From Yponomeuta sedellus (lineage: Eukaryota > Arthropoda > Insecta > Lepidoptera > Yponomeutidae): a DNA stretch of 64,000 bases. This document shows, in pieces, positions 32,002 through 42,519 of this stretch; the stretch's first letter is position 1, and the number at the start of each line of letters is the position of its first letter. The stretch spans positions 5,699,264 through 5,763,263 of the forward strand of contig OW203722.1 of assembly GCA_934045075.1 (NCBI GenBank), written 5' to 3'. Under the pieces are notes generated by a model, which ran no database searches, was not told the origin of the DNA, and saw nothing but the letters and a program-made list of their open reading frames with translations. A program made the translations under genes and the position numbers.

Positions 32002-34961
32002 TGTAATAAACGGGGTGTAGCCTCTTAATAAAATTATTGCGAGACGCCACCTCGTCACGAAATAAAATATATAAACATATAAGATATAACCTGAAGGGTT
32101 GTAAATTATCTTAAAACTAATTGGCCTAGTAAAATAGTCGTGATCGTCTAGAAAAATAATAAAAGAGACCCATACGTTGTGTTGTGAATTGAAAACCAGA
32201 GAAAATGAAATAAAGACAAGGTTTAAATAAAATCTGCAAATTAATTAACCGTACACATAATCAGTTTAAAATAAGAAAAACATGCAACTTAGCTTCGGTC
32301 AGAAATCGTAAACGCCCCAGGAAAAACAGCATCGAGACTCGATCAGCCTCAATGCCCGCGACTAGAGAGAGAGTGAGCACTGCTATCCTTCTGTACACTT
32401 TATTATGCATGCCGATGCATGCCCGTTGTTTTTCTAGTAAGACTTTTAACACGCGCGCCTAGTCAGTTTCACCCGCGAATCACAAAATAGGTGATAACGT
32501 ATAAAATAATATAAAATATGATAAAATACAAATAATATATGGTTACAAATGGAATAAAAAAGGGAAAATCCACGGCGTTTGTAGACAGAAAATCTCCTTC
32601 CTGTGAATAAATGGAAATGGGAGGGGTTCTAGACTTTCAGAAGTAAATCTAGAAGAACTTTTGTTTCCCTAGCGTGATGACGATGGGCTCCCTTCCAACG
32701 CTACACCCATCCCGACGAGCTTCCACAAGAAACTCGCTCCTTCAAAATCCATCGGGACGCAACGTATCACCCTATCACATTCAAACCTTCACTTAACGCC
32801 CGACATCCGCTGAAAACATCATTCATCCATGTTTTGTCGTGGTTCTTAATAAAAACAAAACAAGATGTCCTACGGTTTTTGCAAGTGTATTACCCATTTG
32901 ACCTCCGGACTAAGGAACAGGCTACCGTCCTACACACGTCATTTAAGACAGGGATTCAGGCTAGCCGATCAAGCCGAGTCGTACACCCATGAAAACCATA
33001 GTCACATCATCGACACAAAATGTACCTCGAGTTGTACACCCGTGACGATACTACTTTAACTCTACTAGAACACACACGACATACAATCCTAAAATCACAC
33101 AATCTCAATTCGACCCTAGCTAAAGTGAAGGTAGAACGGATAGAACGTTCCCGATGAAACCTGTAATATCCATGATGATGTAGAAAATCCTTGTAGTGAC
33201 GTAGATTCATGATGATGTAAGTAATCCTTGTAGTGATGATGTAAGTAATCCATGATAATGCAGCTCAGCTTGTCGTAATAAATACAGAAGATATTAACTC
33301 CGTCGTTTCTCCAAATTCGCAGCTCCATTCAGATGATATAGTGTTAGTAAACCCTCCTCCTATAGACAAATGATTTTGTCTTGTCCATTGTGCTCTGCTC
33401 CTGTTGATGGCTCCTAGTTCCTAGCTAAGTTCAAAAGACAAACGCAGAACCCCTGTGGGAAGCACCGCGCCTTCTGCTCTCGCTAGTTAGTGGGAAATCT
33501 ATAAATAGAACTGGAAGAATGAAATTAAGACTGGCGGAGAACATTTTATACATGTATAATAAAATAAATAGACATATAAAGTAGAATACACAAATTAAAT
33601 TTATATAAAACACGCGTCGCGAAATTCGGAAAACGGTTTGTTCGGCTGAGGAAATTCGCCCCTCGACGGAAAACCCTTTATTTCACGGAAAACGGACCGA
33701 CGCACTCTTTCTCCACTTTACGAATTCTGTGCTGGCTAGCTTAAGGCACTCGCGAAGTCTTCACTTAGGACTTATCCTCACAAATCACTTGTAGACTCCT
33801 AGGTCTAGGTCTTAGAAGTTTGCGCGCGCGGACGAATGTTCAGGTGAACTACCTCCCTCTCTGAAAGCTGCGACTGAACTCCCGATGCCATCTCCTTGAT
33901 TTCCCAGCTCTCCTCGGTCCAACGCTAGGCTCCACCCCCAGAAATACATTCATCAACTATTTTATGACCTACAAAAAATATCTAAATTTATGGCCTGAAG
34001 TGGACGAACCCAAAACTGGCACAAAAACGCCAAACTCTTGAAAACCCACTTACACGACTAAATTTTTTTGACTTTTGCCGGAGTGTTCCGTATTGGTCCC
34101 TGCAGTACTACGGATTGTAAGGCGATGTATGGAAAAACTGTAAACTCTGGATTTGTAGTCATTAAAAATAATCCTGATAATGGATATTGTCAGTTACATC
34201 ATTGTACGTCTATTTGTTATTGAAATAATGAAGTCTTAATTAAAACATTATTGTGGTTTGTTGATTAAACTAAGTCTTAACATAATCTATCTGATACACA
34301 GTAATAATAGTCATTGTAGAAAGTATGCAAAACGGGGTAATTTCCATATAATTTTATTCACAAAATGCATGGGTGAAAGAGGATAAAACCTATTCCACTC
34401 GAATGATCCGTCAACATGTGGCGATACAGCTCAAATTTCGTTGAGTTTCTGGAAGGAGACCCTTACAGAGCCCATAATAAATGTTATTTATTATTTTCGA
34501 GAACTGTGAGACCCTAAATTTGGAATAGATGTAAGCAGGGCTGTATGGTAATGTTGTGAAAAGAGGTTTGAGCTCCACTAATCTCGCCCCTATTACTGTG
34601 ACTTACGATTATCGTTGCTATGGCAGAGAACAGCGTTCGTTCGGCTCACTTGTACTTTCTTCGAATTTTTAGTTGACATTTATGGGTTTTATTGCATCTG
34701 TGTGCATACGTGTGACACGGCTGACACGACACTTGCGATCCTAGAGTTTATGGGTGAAGGTATAAGACTCATGATTCTATACGCTCTGAATTTTTAACCA
34801 CACCCAATATAGGCGGCGCGTCACTTCCTAGGACTAAAATCATCCCCTCCTGAGGTCGAATAGTTCTTTAAGATCATAACAGGTGGCGTTACTTGTATCG
34901 ATTTAGAAATATGTTGCTGAAAACTGTAAGGGTGAAAGGGTTGACCGTTTCAGCCGTTACA
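32002..34961 (-). repeat. 3' LTR (2,960 bp)
   Basis: Minus strand begins TGTAACGGCTGAAACGG and ends CCGTTTATTACA. Identical by eye to 38,475-41,434 at a fixed offset of 6,473. The 231-nt segment 32,001-32,231 is the loop of the great palindrome and is absent from the inverted third LTR. The length is far above usual insect LTRs (a few hundred bp). Confidence 0.92.
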
Positions 34962-35289
34962 GAACGCCCCTAAATTATTTTATAATTTTAGTCGGAAAAT
35001 ACTTCGTAGAATAATTGAAGTAAATTTGTAGAAGTAAAATAATAAAATAATTTGTAATAAAAATTTTTTTTTTTTTGGCCCATAGGTCTGCCTGCAAGAC
35101 CTAGGAAGTGTATTAACAGATACAATACAATAGCAAACACGAGTTCTCCCTCACCAATAACAAACTGTTCCGATGAGTGTTCGATGTTTTCCTCCACCTT
35201 ATGTATTCCGATAAAGATCGGAGATCTTTCCGTTATGCCCCTTCTGTGTAGATCATAGTGAACCGATAAACCAACTCATAGTTTGGCAG

Positions 35290-35745
35290 TTCCCCTGTAT
35301 CCACTGCTGGTTGGCGTCCATATCCACTGCTGGCATTTTAGATACTGATCACTATATATTGTTACCTCCCCAATCCACTGCTGGTAGTGATGCCTATCCA
35401 CTGCTGGTAATGTATATACTGATCCACTGCTGTGCTGATTGCCATGCCTATCCACTGCTGGTAGAAGAGCTAGTATTCTAAGTATTAGCCACCATAACTT
35501 TAATTGACCACGTCCACTGCTGGCAGGCATAACTATCCACTGATGGTACGCATAACTATCCACTGCTGATAGGCGTAACAATTCACTGCTGGTAGGTATC
35601 ACAATTCACTGCTGGTAGGCATAACCATACGTTAGCTGGTAGATAATGCTAAGTAGCATTAAGCTCACCTATGTGCAAATATTTTGTGCAATAAAGAATT
35701 TTAATAATAATAATAATAACCATCCACTGCTGGTAAGTAGCCCTT
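35290..35745. repeat. CCACTGCTGG degenerate minisatellite
   Basis: At least ten copies of CCACTGCTGG, exact or with one change, mostly in the context CCACTGCTGGTAGGCATAAC, with spacing from about 15 to 65 bp and closest packing at 35,510-35,630. Interrupted at 35,632-35,718 by a LINE tail. Confidence 0.8.
35632..35718 (+). repeat. LINE-tail T5 inserted in the minisatellite
   Basis: GTTAGCTGGTAGATAATGCT, AGCATTAAGCTCACCTATGT, GTGCAATAAAGAATTTTAAT and a (TAA)n end. Flanked by ATAACCAT on both sides (about 35,621-35,628 and 35,717-35,724), a probable target duplication. A related relic is at 45,700-45,775. Confidence 0.65.
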
Positions 35746-36529
35746 TCTACTCATTATTTCATCCACCCTCTGTAATGAACACCACAGTTAATTTTCTAAC
35801 CATGTCCCAGACAACACCACACGTGAATTACGTAGTTCTTTCAACACTCACCATCACCTTTGTCATCATTAGCCTATCTTCGACTACTGCTAGGCACAGG
35901 CTCTTTTAACCACATGTCAACTCTCAATATCCATTATCATCCGCGTCCGTATCTTCAATATTACTAGAAAACTAAGTTCTCCGCAATCGAAGCAGAGGGA
36001 ATAGTAATATTAACAATCGCCATCAAACCATCCACTGTCTGGGTCATTAACTATTAACAAGGTTGAAATAAATCATCGCTAAATCTTAACGCACTACGTA
36101 TGAACCCTAAGTCTGCATTTTAATTAGATTATCGTAATTAGTTAAATCGAAGAGAGTAATCATTTTATTTTCTTCTTAAAAGTAGAGAAGGGAGTAACGT
36201 ATTTTTACCGATACCGTCGCCATAATAATCGAATAAGAGTCGACCCTACTGGAAGGCAGTGCTCAATTTCTCGCATATTTACTAATTATCTTACTTAAAT
36301 TGCCCTAAACCGAAAAACAATAATCAGTCTAAATAAGTAAGTATTTATTTATAAATAAGTATTTATTTCCTTTCAAACAGCAATTTATTAAAGAATTCAG
36401 ATAGATTGAATAAGGTATAGAAATTATTAGTGAAGTTAAAGAATGAAGTAAATCAACATGACAATAACTATGTTGTAGTTAAATAAAGATTAAACTCAAT
36501 TAAAATTAAACAAAAGACAACATCTACAT

Positions 36530-38340
36530 TCACTGAAAAAACACAACACACGCCCCTAGGTGATCAGCTGATTGAACTATAAATGGACTGAAACTGCTAA
36601 GGGCACTTGTGCTTACGGTAAAAAAAAAAAGTCACCCGTTAGGAAGTCAGCTGCTAGTAACATGAATGAACGAAAAACCGCGCCCCTAATTTTTTTTTTT
36701 TTTGACTGGGTCCCTGAATAAAACGTAAACAAATACACGTGCACCCTGCCAACTGTCACGGAATCAGCTGGTGCTAACACTGAGGCCCTCTGTAGCATAA
36801 AGCATGGACTAATTTCTCAAGTGGTTCATGAAGATCGAATTGGGTCACAAAATGGTTTGGTCGAAATTTATTTTTACAGTAACTTCTAAGACTCGAGTAT
36901 AGAGGGCGCTGAACATGAAATTTGCATGAAACGTTTAATTGCAACTTTCATTTCATCTATTTTCTTCTTTCATACTCAAAAATAACGACTAAAATGATAA
37001 AAATATTTCATAAAATTAACTCAAAATCCTCAGTACTTCCATAATTAGTAACTAATTAACTTATTTAATAAGGTCGCCACTTGCACCCTTTATCCTTACA
37101 TGTTCCACAATATGCGCTCCGGTGCACAACAAAGAACATTCTCATCCTATCTTATCTTATTATAGAATAAAAGAAAGAAAATATCACAAAATGTTATTGT
37201 AGAGGTAAAGAGAAAATCAACACGAAATTATAATAGTAAACGTAAGGAATTAACCGAAATTATTTTACGCATATATTCACGCCTGTCATAAAATTGGTAA
37301 AGAGGAACATTATCCTTTGGCATTCTAAAAATAGGAACCACTTTGAGTGCAAAGCTCTACCTGCTGCAGAGTCACGCGACATGAACCCGTCAGAAAAAAC
37401 GACGCAAGCGCACACGACCCCTGTTTTTTTCAATGCGCTCTACTCTATACCCTTTTTTTTTTGTAACAACTAAAGCTAAACGAAACACATTGAAACAGAT
37501 TTGCAATTTAAAATCATAAGATCAATTTAAAACTACAGGGATTAAAATATTCTAGAGATTAATAATACGCCCCTACACCCCTATTTTCTGAAAACACAAC
37601 GTAAACACTGTTACAAAACGTAAACAGAAACACGTGTAATTTTACAGTTGACAAAAGGCCGATACTGACGCTCTCTGTGGCACAATCAACGAACTAATTC
37701 CGGGTCATAGGGACAACAAGCGGGATCTAAATATTTAGTTTGTTTAAATCTATGATTACATTAGTTCTACTTTTGAAACTCAGGTGGCGCTTATCACAAA
37801 ATTTACTTACACGGACTCAAATAATGTGTTTGCAAGGTAAATAAACACACAAGAAAAAAAATCGCAAGCCAATAATAATAACACACATAAGCATAAAAAC
37901 ACAAATTTGCATTCGCATCGCATAAATCGAATCAAATCAAATAATAGAACAAAACAAATTCAAACAAAAACAGTTCAAATTAAAGTAGTTCAACTTTACG
38001 CACAGACTTCTTTGTATAAAGGAATTTGACAAAATATCGTGGTATCAAAATCTAAACATTGGAGTAAAGTTTGTGATTAGCGCCCTACCATAGCAACAAG
38101 GGACAACATTCCAACGCAAAAAGAACCGCTTGAGCCGCGCGACCCATTTTTTTTCTATGCGCTCATTGTTTATGTAACACTTAAGCAACAGAACTCTAAA
38201 CACCAACGCCTTCGACCGTATAAAATAAGATCTAACAGAAGAATTACATCAATTTCGTTTGGAAACGCCAGTGATTTAATCATTATTGTGTATATTATTA
38301 TTTTGTTATCAAAATTTTAAAACGCCCCTACGCCTTGTGC
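36530..38340. repeat. Long degenerate direct repeats
   Basis: 36,683-36,820 and 37,567-37,700 (offset about 884) share CGCCCCTA, AAAACGTAAACA, ACACGTG and CTCTCTGTGGCA-type blocks in order. 37,380-37,450 and 38,110-38,175 share GACGCAAG/GCGCGACCC, TTTTTTTTCTATGCGCTC-type sequence. The domain seems built by old internal duplication. Confidence 0.5.
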
Positions 38341-38458
38341 CTCTAAGCCTTTTATCTTTACCTAACGTTTCGCCTAATTTTAAAACCATAGTAACTCAGA
38401 TTCTTTTCATGCGTTTTTAAATAACGAAGTATTTAAAATTTAATGACGCAAATCCTTT

Positions 38459-38472
38459 GGTCACGAGCACCA
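38459..38472 (-). other. Candidate primer binding site of the LARD-like element
   Basis: Minus strand, two bases after the 5' LTR, reads TGGTGCTCGTGACC. A TGG start at this position is what a tRNA 3' end (CCA) requires. I cannot match it to a specific tRNA, although the GTGACC part recalls arthropod tRNA-Arg primer sites. Confidence 0.55.
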
Positions 38473-38474
38473 TC

Positions 38475-41434
38475 TGTAATAAACGGGGTGTAGCCTCTTA
38501 ATAAAATTATTGCGAGACGCCACCTCGTCACGAAATAAAATATATAAACATATAAGATATAACCTGAAGGGTTGTAAATTATCTTAAAACTAATTGGCCT
38601 AGTAAAATAGTCGTGATCGTCTAGAAAAATAATAAAAGAGACCCATACGTTGTGTTGTGAATTGAAAACCAGAGAAAATGAAATAAAGACAAGGTTTAAA
38701 TAAAATCTGCAAATTAATTAACCGTACACATAATCAGTTTAAAATAAGAAAAACATGCAACTTAGCTTCGGTCAGAAATCGTAAACGCCCCAGGAAAAAC
38801 AGCATCGAGACTCGATCAGCCTCAATGCCCGCGACTAGAGAGAGAGTGAGCACTGCTATCCTTCTGTACACTTTATTATGCATGCCGATGCATGCCCGTT
38901 GTTTTTCTAGTAAGACTTTTAACACGCGCGCCTAGTCAGTTTCACCCGCGAATCACAAAATAGGTGATAACGTATAAAATAATATAAAATATGATAAAAT
39001 ACAAATAATATATGGTTACAAATGGAATAAAAAAGGGAAAATCCACGGCGTTTGTAGACAGAAAATCTCCTTCCTGTGAATAAATGGAAATGGGAGGGGT
39101 TCTAGACTTTCAGAAGTAAATCTAGAAGAACTTTTGTTTCCCTAGCGTGATGACGATGGGCTCCCTTCCAACGCTACACCCATCCCGACGAGCTTCCACA
39201 AGAAACTCGCTCCTTCAAAATCCATCGGGACGCAACGTATCACCCTATCACATTCAAACCTTCACTTAACGCCCGACATCCGCTGAAAACATCATTCATC
39301 CATGTTTTGTCGTGGTTCTTAATAAAAACAAAACAAGATGTCCTACGGTTTTTGCAAGTGTATTACCCATTTGACCTCCGGACTAAGGAACAGGCTACCG
39401 TCCTACACACGTCATTTAAGACAGGGATTCAGGCTAGCCGATCAAGCCGAGTCGTACACCCATGAAAACCATAGTCACATCATCGACACAAAATGTACCT
39501 CGAGTTGTACACCCGTGACGATACTACTTTAACTCTACTAGAACACACACGACATACAATCCTAAAATCACACAATCTCAATTCGACCCTAGCTAAAGTG
39601 AAGGTAGAACGGATAGAACGTTCCCGATGAAACCTGTAATATCCATGATGATGTAGAAAATCCTTGTAGTGACGTAGATTCATGATGATGTAAGTAATCC
39701 TTGTAGTGATGATGTAAGTAATCCATGATAATGCAGCTCAGCTTGTCGTAATAAATACAGAAGATATTAACTCCGTCGTTTCTCCAAATTCGCAGCTCCA
39801 TTCAGATGATATAGTGTTAGTAAACCCTCCTCCTATAGACAAATGATTTTGTCTTGTCCATTGTGCTCTGCTCCTGTTGATGGCTCCTAGTTCCTAGCTA
39901 AGTTCAAAAGACAAACGCAGAACCCCTGTGGGAAGCACCGCGCCTTCTGCTCTCGCTAGTTAGTGGGAAATCTATAAATAGAACTGGAAGAATGAAATTA
40001 AGACTGGCGGAGAACATTTTATACATGTATAATAAAATAAATAGACATATAAAGTAGAATACACAAATTAAATTTATATAAAACACGCGTCGCGAAATTC
40101 GGAAAACGGTTTGTTCGGCTGAGGAAATTCGCCCCTCGACGGAAAACCCTTTATTTCACGGAAAACGGACCGACGCACTCTTTCTCCACTTTACGAATTC
40201 TGTGCTGGCTAGCTTAAGGCACTCGCGAAGTCTTCACTTAGGACTTATCCTCACAAATCACTTGTAGACTCCTAGGTCTAGGTCTTAGAAGTTTGCGCGC
40301 GCGGACGAATGTTCAGGTGAACTACCTCCCTCTCTGAAAGCTGCGACTGAACTCCCGATGCCATCTCCTTGATTTCCCAGCTCTCCTCGGTCCAACGCTA
40401 GGCTCCACCCCCAGAAATACATTCATCAACTATTTTATGACCTACAAAAAATATCTAAATTTATGGCCTGAAGTGGACGAACCCAAAACTGGCACAAAAA
40501 CGCCAAACTCTTGAAAACCCACTTACACGACTAAATTTTTTTGACTTTTGCCGGAGTGTTCCGTATTGGTCCCTGCAGTACTACGGATTGTAAGGCGATG
40601 TATGGAAAAACTGTAAACTCTGGATTTGTAGTCATTAAAAATAATCCTGATAATGGATATTGTCAGTTACATCATTGTACGTCTATTTGTTATTGAAATA
40701 ATGAAGTCTTAATTAAAACATTATTGTGGTTTGTTGATTAAACTAAGTCTTAACATAATCTATCTGATACACAGTAATAATAGTCATTGTAGAAAGTATG
40801 CAAAACGGGGTAATTTCCATATAATTTTATTCACAAAATGCATGGGTGAAAGAGGATAAAACCTATTCCACTCGAATGATCCGTCAACATGTGGCGATAC
40901 AGCTCAAATTTCGTTGAGTTTCTGGAAGGAGACCCTTACAGAGCCCATAATAAATGTTATTTATTATTTTCGAGAACTGTGAGACCCTAAATTTGGAATA
41001 GATGTAAGCAGGGCTGTATGGTAATGTTGTGAAAAGAGGTTTGAGCTCCACTAATCTCGCCCCTATTACTGTGACTTACGATTATCGTTGCTATGGCAGA
41101 GAACAGCGTTCGTTCGGCTCACTTGTACTTTCTTCGAATTTTTAGTTGACATTTATGGGTTTTATTGCATCTGTGTGCATACGTGTGACACGGCTGACAC
41201 GACACTTGCGATCCTAGAGTTTATGGGTGAAGGTATAAGACTCATGATTCTATACGCTCTGAATTTTTAACCACACCCAATATAGGCGGCGCGTCACTTC
41301 CTAGGACTAAAATCATCCCCTCCTGAGGTCGAATAGTTCTTTAAGATCATAACAGGTGGCGTTACTTGTATCGATTTAGAAATATGTTGCTGAAAACTGT
41401 AAGGGTGAAAGGGTTGACCGTTTCAGCCGTTACA
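38475..41434 (-). repeat. 5' LTR (2,960 bp)
   Basis: TGTAACGG at 41,434 to TTATTACA at 38,475 on the minus strand. It defines both LTR ends because it abuts the internal domain on one side and the target duplication on the other. Confidence 0.92.
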
Positions 41435-41438
41435 CTTG

Positions 41439-41736
41439 CCAATATATATTCGATAACATAATGTATGTACGAAAAAACTTAACAACATTTAAATTAAACA
41501 GGGATATCCATAACGTAAACACTAGAAACAGAAACAAAGTTGCTTTATCTAAATTCAGATTAGCCAAGGTAAATGCATCTTTTGTAGGACTAAGTGTTCG
41601 TTTTTACAATAAAATTCCAGAACATATTCTATCCCTGCCTGACAGCAAATTTAAAAATTTCATTAAAAAGGCGCTGTGTAAAAAGGCCTATTATAAAATA
41701 GATGACTTTATAAATGATGTAAGCCCTTGGCAGTAG
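41439..41736 (+). pseudogene. LINE ORF2, C-terminal remainder
   Basis: Continues ORF2 after the nested insertion; the duplicated CTTG at 41,435-41,438 replaces 29,267-29,270. It encodes QYIFDNIMYVRKNL through NDVSPWQ and a stop at 41,734. It is homologous to the end of the 57-kb LINE (NVNTRN, FRLAKVN, RFYNKIPE, YYKIDDF). The total reconstructed frame from 26,794 is 925 codons including the stop. The segment alone has no function. Confidence 0.88.
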
Positions 41737-42354
41737 ACCAATTCCACAACGAGTAAATCATAGTTATTAAATAAATATTTTATATGTAGCAACCGAATCA
41801 CTGCAATCCTCAGTGTTAGTTATGTATGTCATATTTTAATTTAAGTTTGTACAGACGACGTGATTGCATATTAGTAAATATATCATACGTTCTATAACTG
41901 ACAAAAACTTAATCTGCAGGTTTGCTAAAGGTCATTCGAATGGTGGCGTGGTGGCCGGGTCATCTATCTCCCTCCAAAATGGTTGAGACTGATGATGGCT
42001 GATTTCTGCGTTATGCTCGTGAACGAGTGCTGTTTGTGTGTCTGGTCGCAGCACTTGTCATGTTTTCACGGCCTATGTAAAAAAAGTATATTTATTTAAT
42101 AATGCCTTAACATTTAAAGTTATTAATGGCAATCATGGAATCTTATGCGTATAGGTGGTATCTAATGTATTAGATTTAAGACTTGAGAAAAGATGGTCAG
42201 AGTGGAGTTTTTTTTCCCGCTGCCTTTTTCTCCACTACATTACGGCCCGAAGGCAGCGGCTTTCACTTTCATGTTACATTGTACTTTGACATTCAGCAAA
42301 CAGAATGTAAATTCTTTACGTTGAAATAAATTGAATTGAATTGAATTGAATTGA
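41737..42354 (+). other. 3' UTR of LINE J1
   Basis: Non-coding, with GAAGGCAGCGGCTTTCACTT and TTCAGCAAACAGAATGTAAA, ending in AAATAAATTGAATTGAATTG repeats before the target duplication. The last 150 bp recur on the minus strand at 8,755-8,870, showing another copy of the family. Confidence 0.7.
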
Positions 42355-42358
42355 ATTA

Positions 42359-42490
42359 GTTTAGTTGGTAGAGCGCTGGCATGGATAGCCAGAGGTCGTG
42401 GGTTCGAATCCCGGCATGGGTGGAATTTTTAGCCTCTAAATAGGTTTTTAAAATTGTCCTTAGCACGGGTTAGTGCATTAAAAAGAATAT
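42359..42490 (+). mobile_element. SINE family B, plus strand
   Basis: AGTTTAGTTGGTAGAGCGCT (A box), GGTCGTGGGTTCGAATCCCG (B box), TTTTTAGCCTCTAAATAGGT and the long tail GTCCTTAGCACGGGTTAGTG with CATTAAAAAGAATATAG. The acceptor part is missing where the LINE inserted. Confidence 0.75.
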
Positions 42491-42519
42491 AGTTATTCAT
42501 TCTAAATTAATTAAATCAT

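Larger units (their letters stand above)
34962..38474 (-). other. Non-coding internal domain of the LARD-like element
   Basis: 3,513 bp without gag/pol motifs on either strand; the longest frames are repeat-encoded. It contains a CCACTGCTGG-rich array (35,290-35,745) and a long degenerate direct repeat (36,530-38,340). Before the 3' LTR the minus strand reads TTTAGGGGCGTTC, a weak polypurine-tract candidate; TAGGGGCG recurs near 36,552, 36,684, 37,568 and 38,322. Large retrotransposon derivatives of plants have a similar plan: long LTRs around a roughly 3.5-kb non-coding domain. Confidence 0.75.
29271..41434 (-). mobile_element. Composite LARD-like LTR element with an inverted third LTR
   Basis: 12,164 bp inserted in LINE ORF2 with target duplication CTTG (29,267-29,270; 41,435-41,438). 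Minus-strand order: 5' LTR (41,434-38,475), primer-site candidate, non-coding internal domain (38,474-34,962), 3' LTR (34,961-32,002), then an inverted LTR lacking its last 231 bp (32,000-29,271). Both outer ends are the U3 end TGTAACGGCTG. Removing the element and one CTTG restores the ORF2 frame exactly (ATG GCT TGC CAA). Five small frames have identical translations in all three LTR copies, so the copies are essentially identical and the insertion recent. There is no gag, pol or env, so mobilisation was in trans. Confidence 0.9.
24509..42354 (+). mobile_element. Full-length CR1/Jockey-like LINE (J1), host of an LTR composite
   Basis: A complete non-LTR retrotransposon, about 5,678 bp after removing the nested element and its duplicated CTTG. 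Parts in order: 5' UTR 24,509-25,111, ORF1 25,112-26,743, ORF2 26,695-29,270 plus 41,439-41,736, 3' UTR 41,737-42,354 ending in repeated TTGAA. Target duplication ATTAGTTT lies at 24,501-24,508 and 42,355-42,362. The ORFs have no internal stop or frameshift apart from the insertion, so it was probably competent when interrupted. CR1 versus Jockey clade assignment is uncertain: the coiled-coil plus esterase-like ORF1 favours CR1. Confidence 0.85.

Noticed and set aside
29271..32232. Autointegration (LTR end attacking its own DNA) as the cause of the inverted LTR
   Set aside because: Autointegration joins a processed LTR end to an internal site and gives circles or inversions with a short duplication. 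Here the fold joins the sequence just past U5 to a site 231 bp inside the same LTR with 2-bp microhomology, which fits self-priming better. Not excluded.
29271..34961. The palindrome as a pure assembly or hairpin-read artefact
   Set aside because: The CTTG duplication encloses the whole composite and the LINE frame resumes exactly, which an artefact would not produce. Long-read confirmation is still desirable.
29271..41434. A giant DNA transposon with 2.7-kb terminal inverted repeats
   Set aside because: The third copy in direct orientation, TG...CA ends, a primer-site candidate after U5 and a 4-bp duplication fit an LTR element with an added inverted LTR better. No transposase is present.
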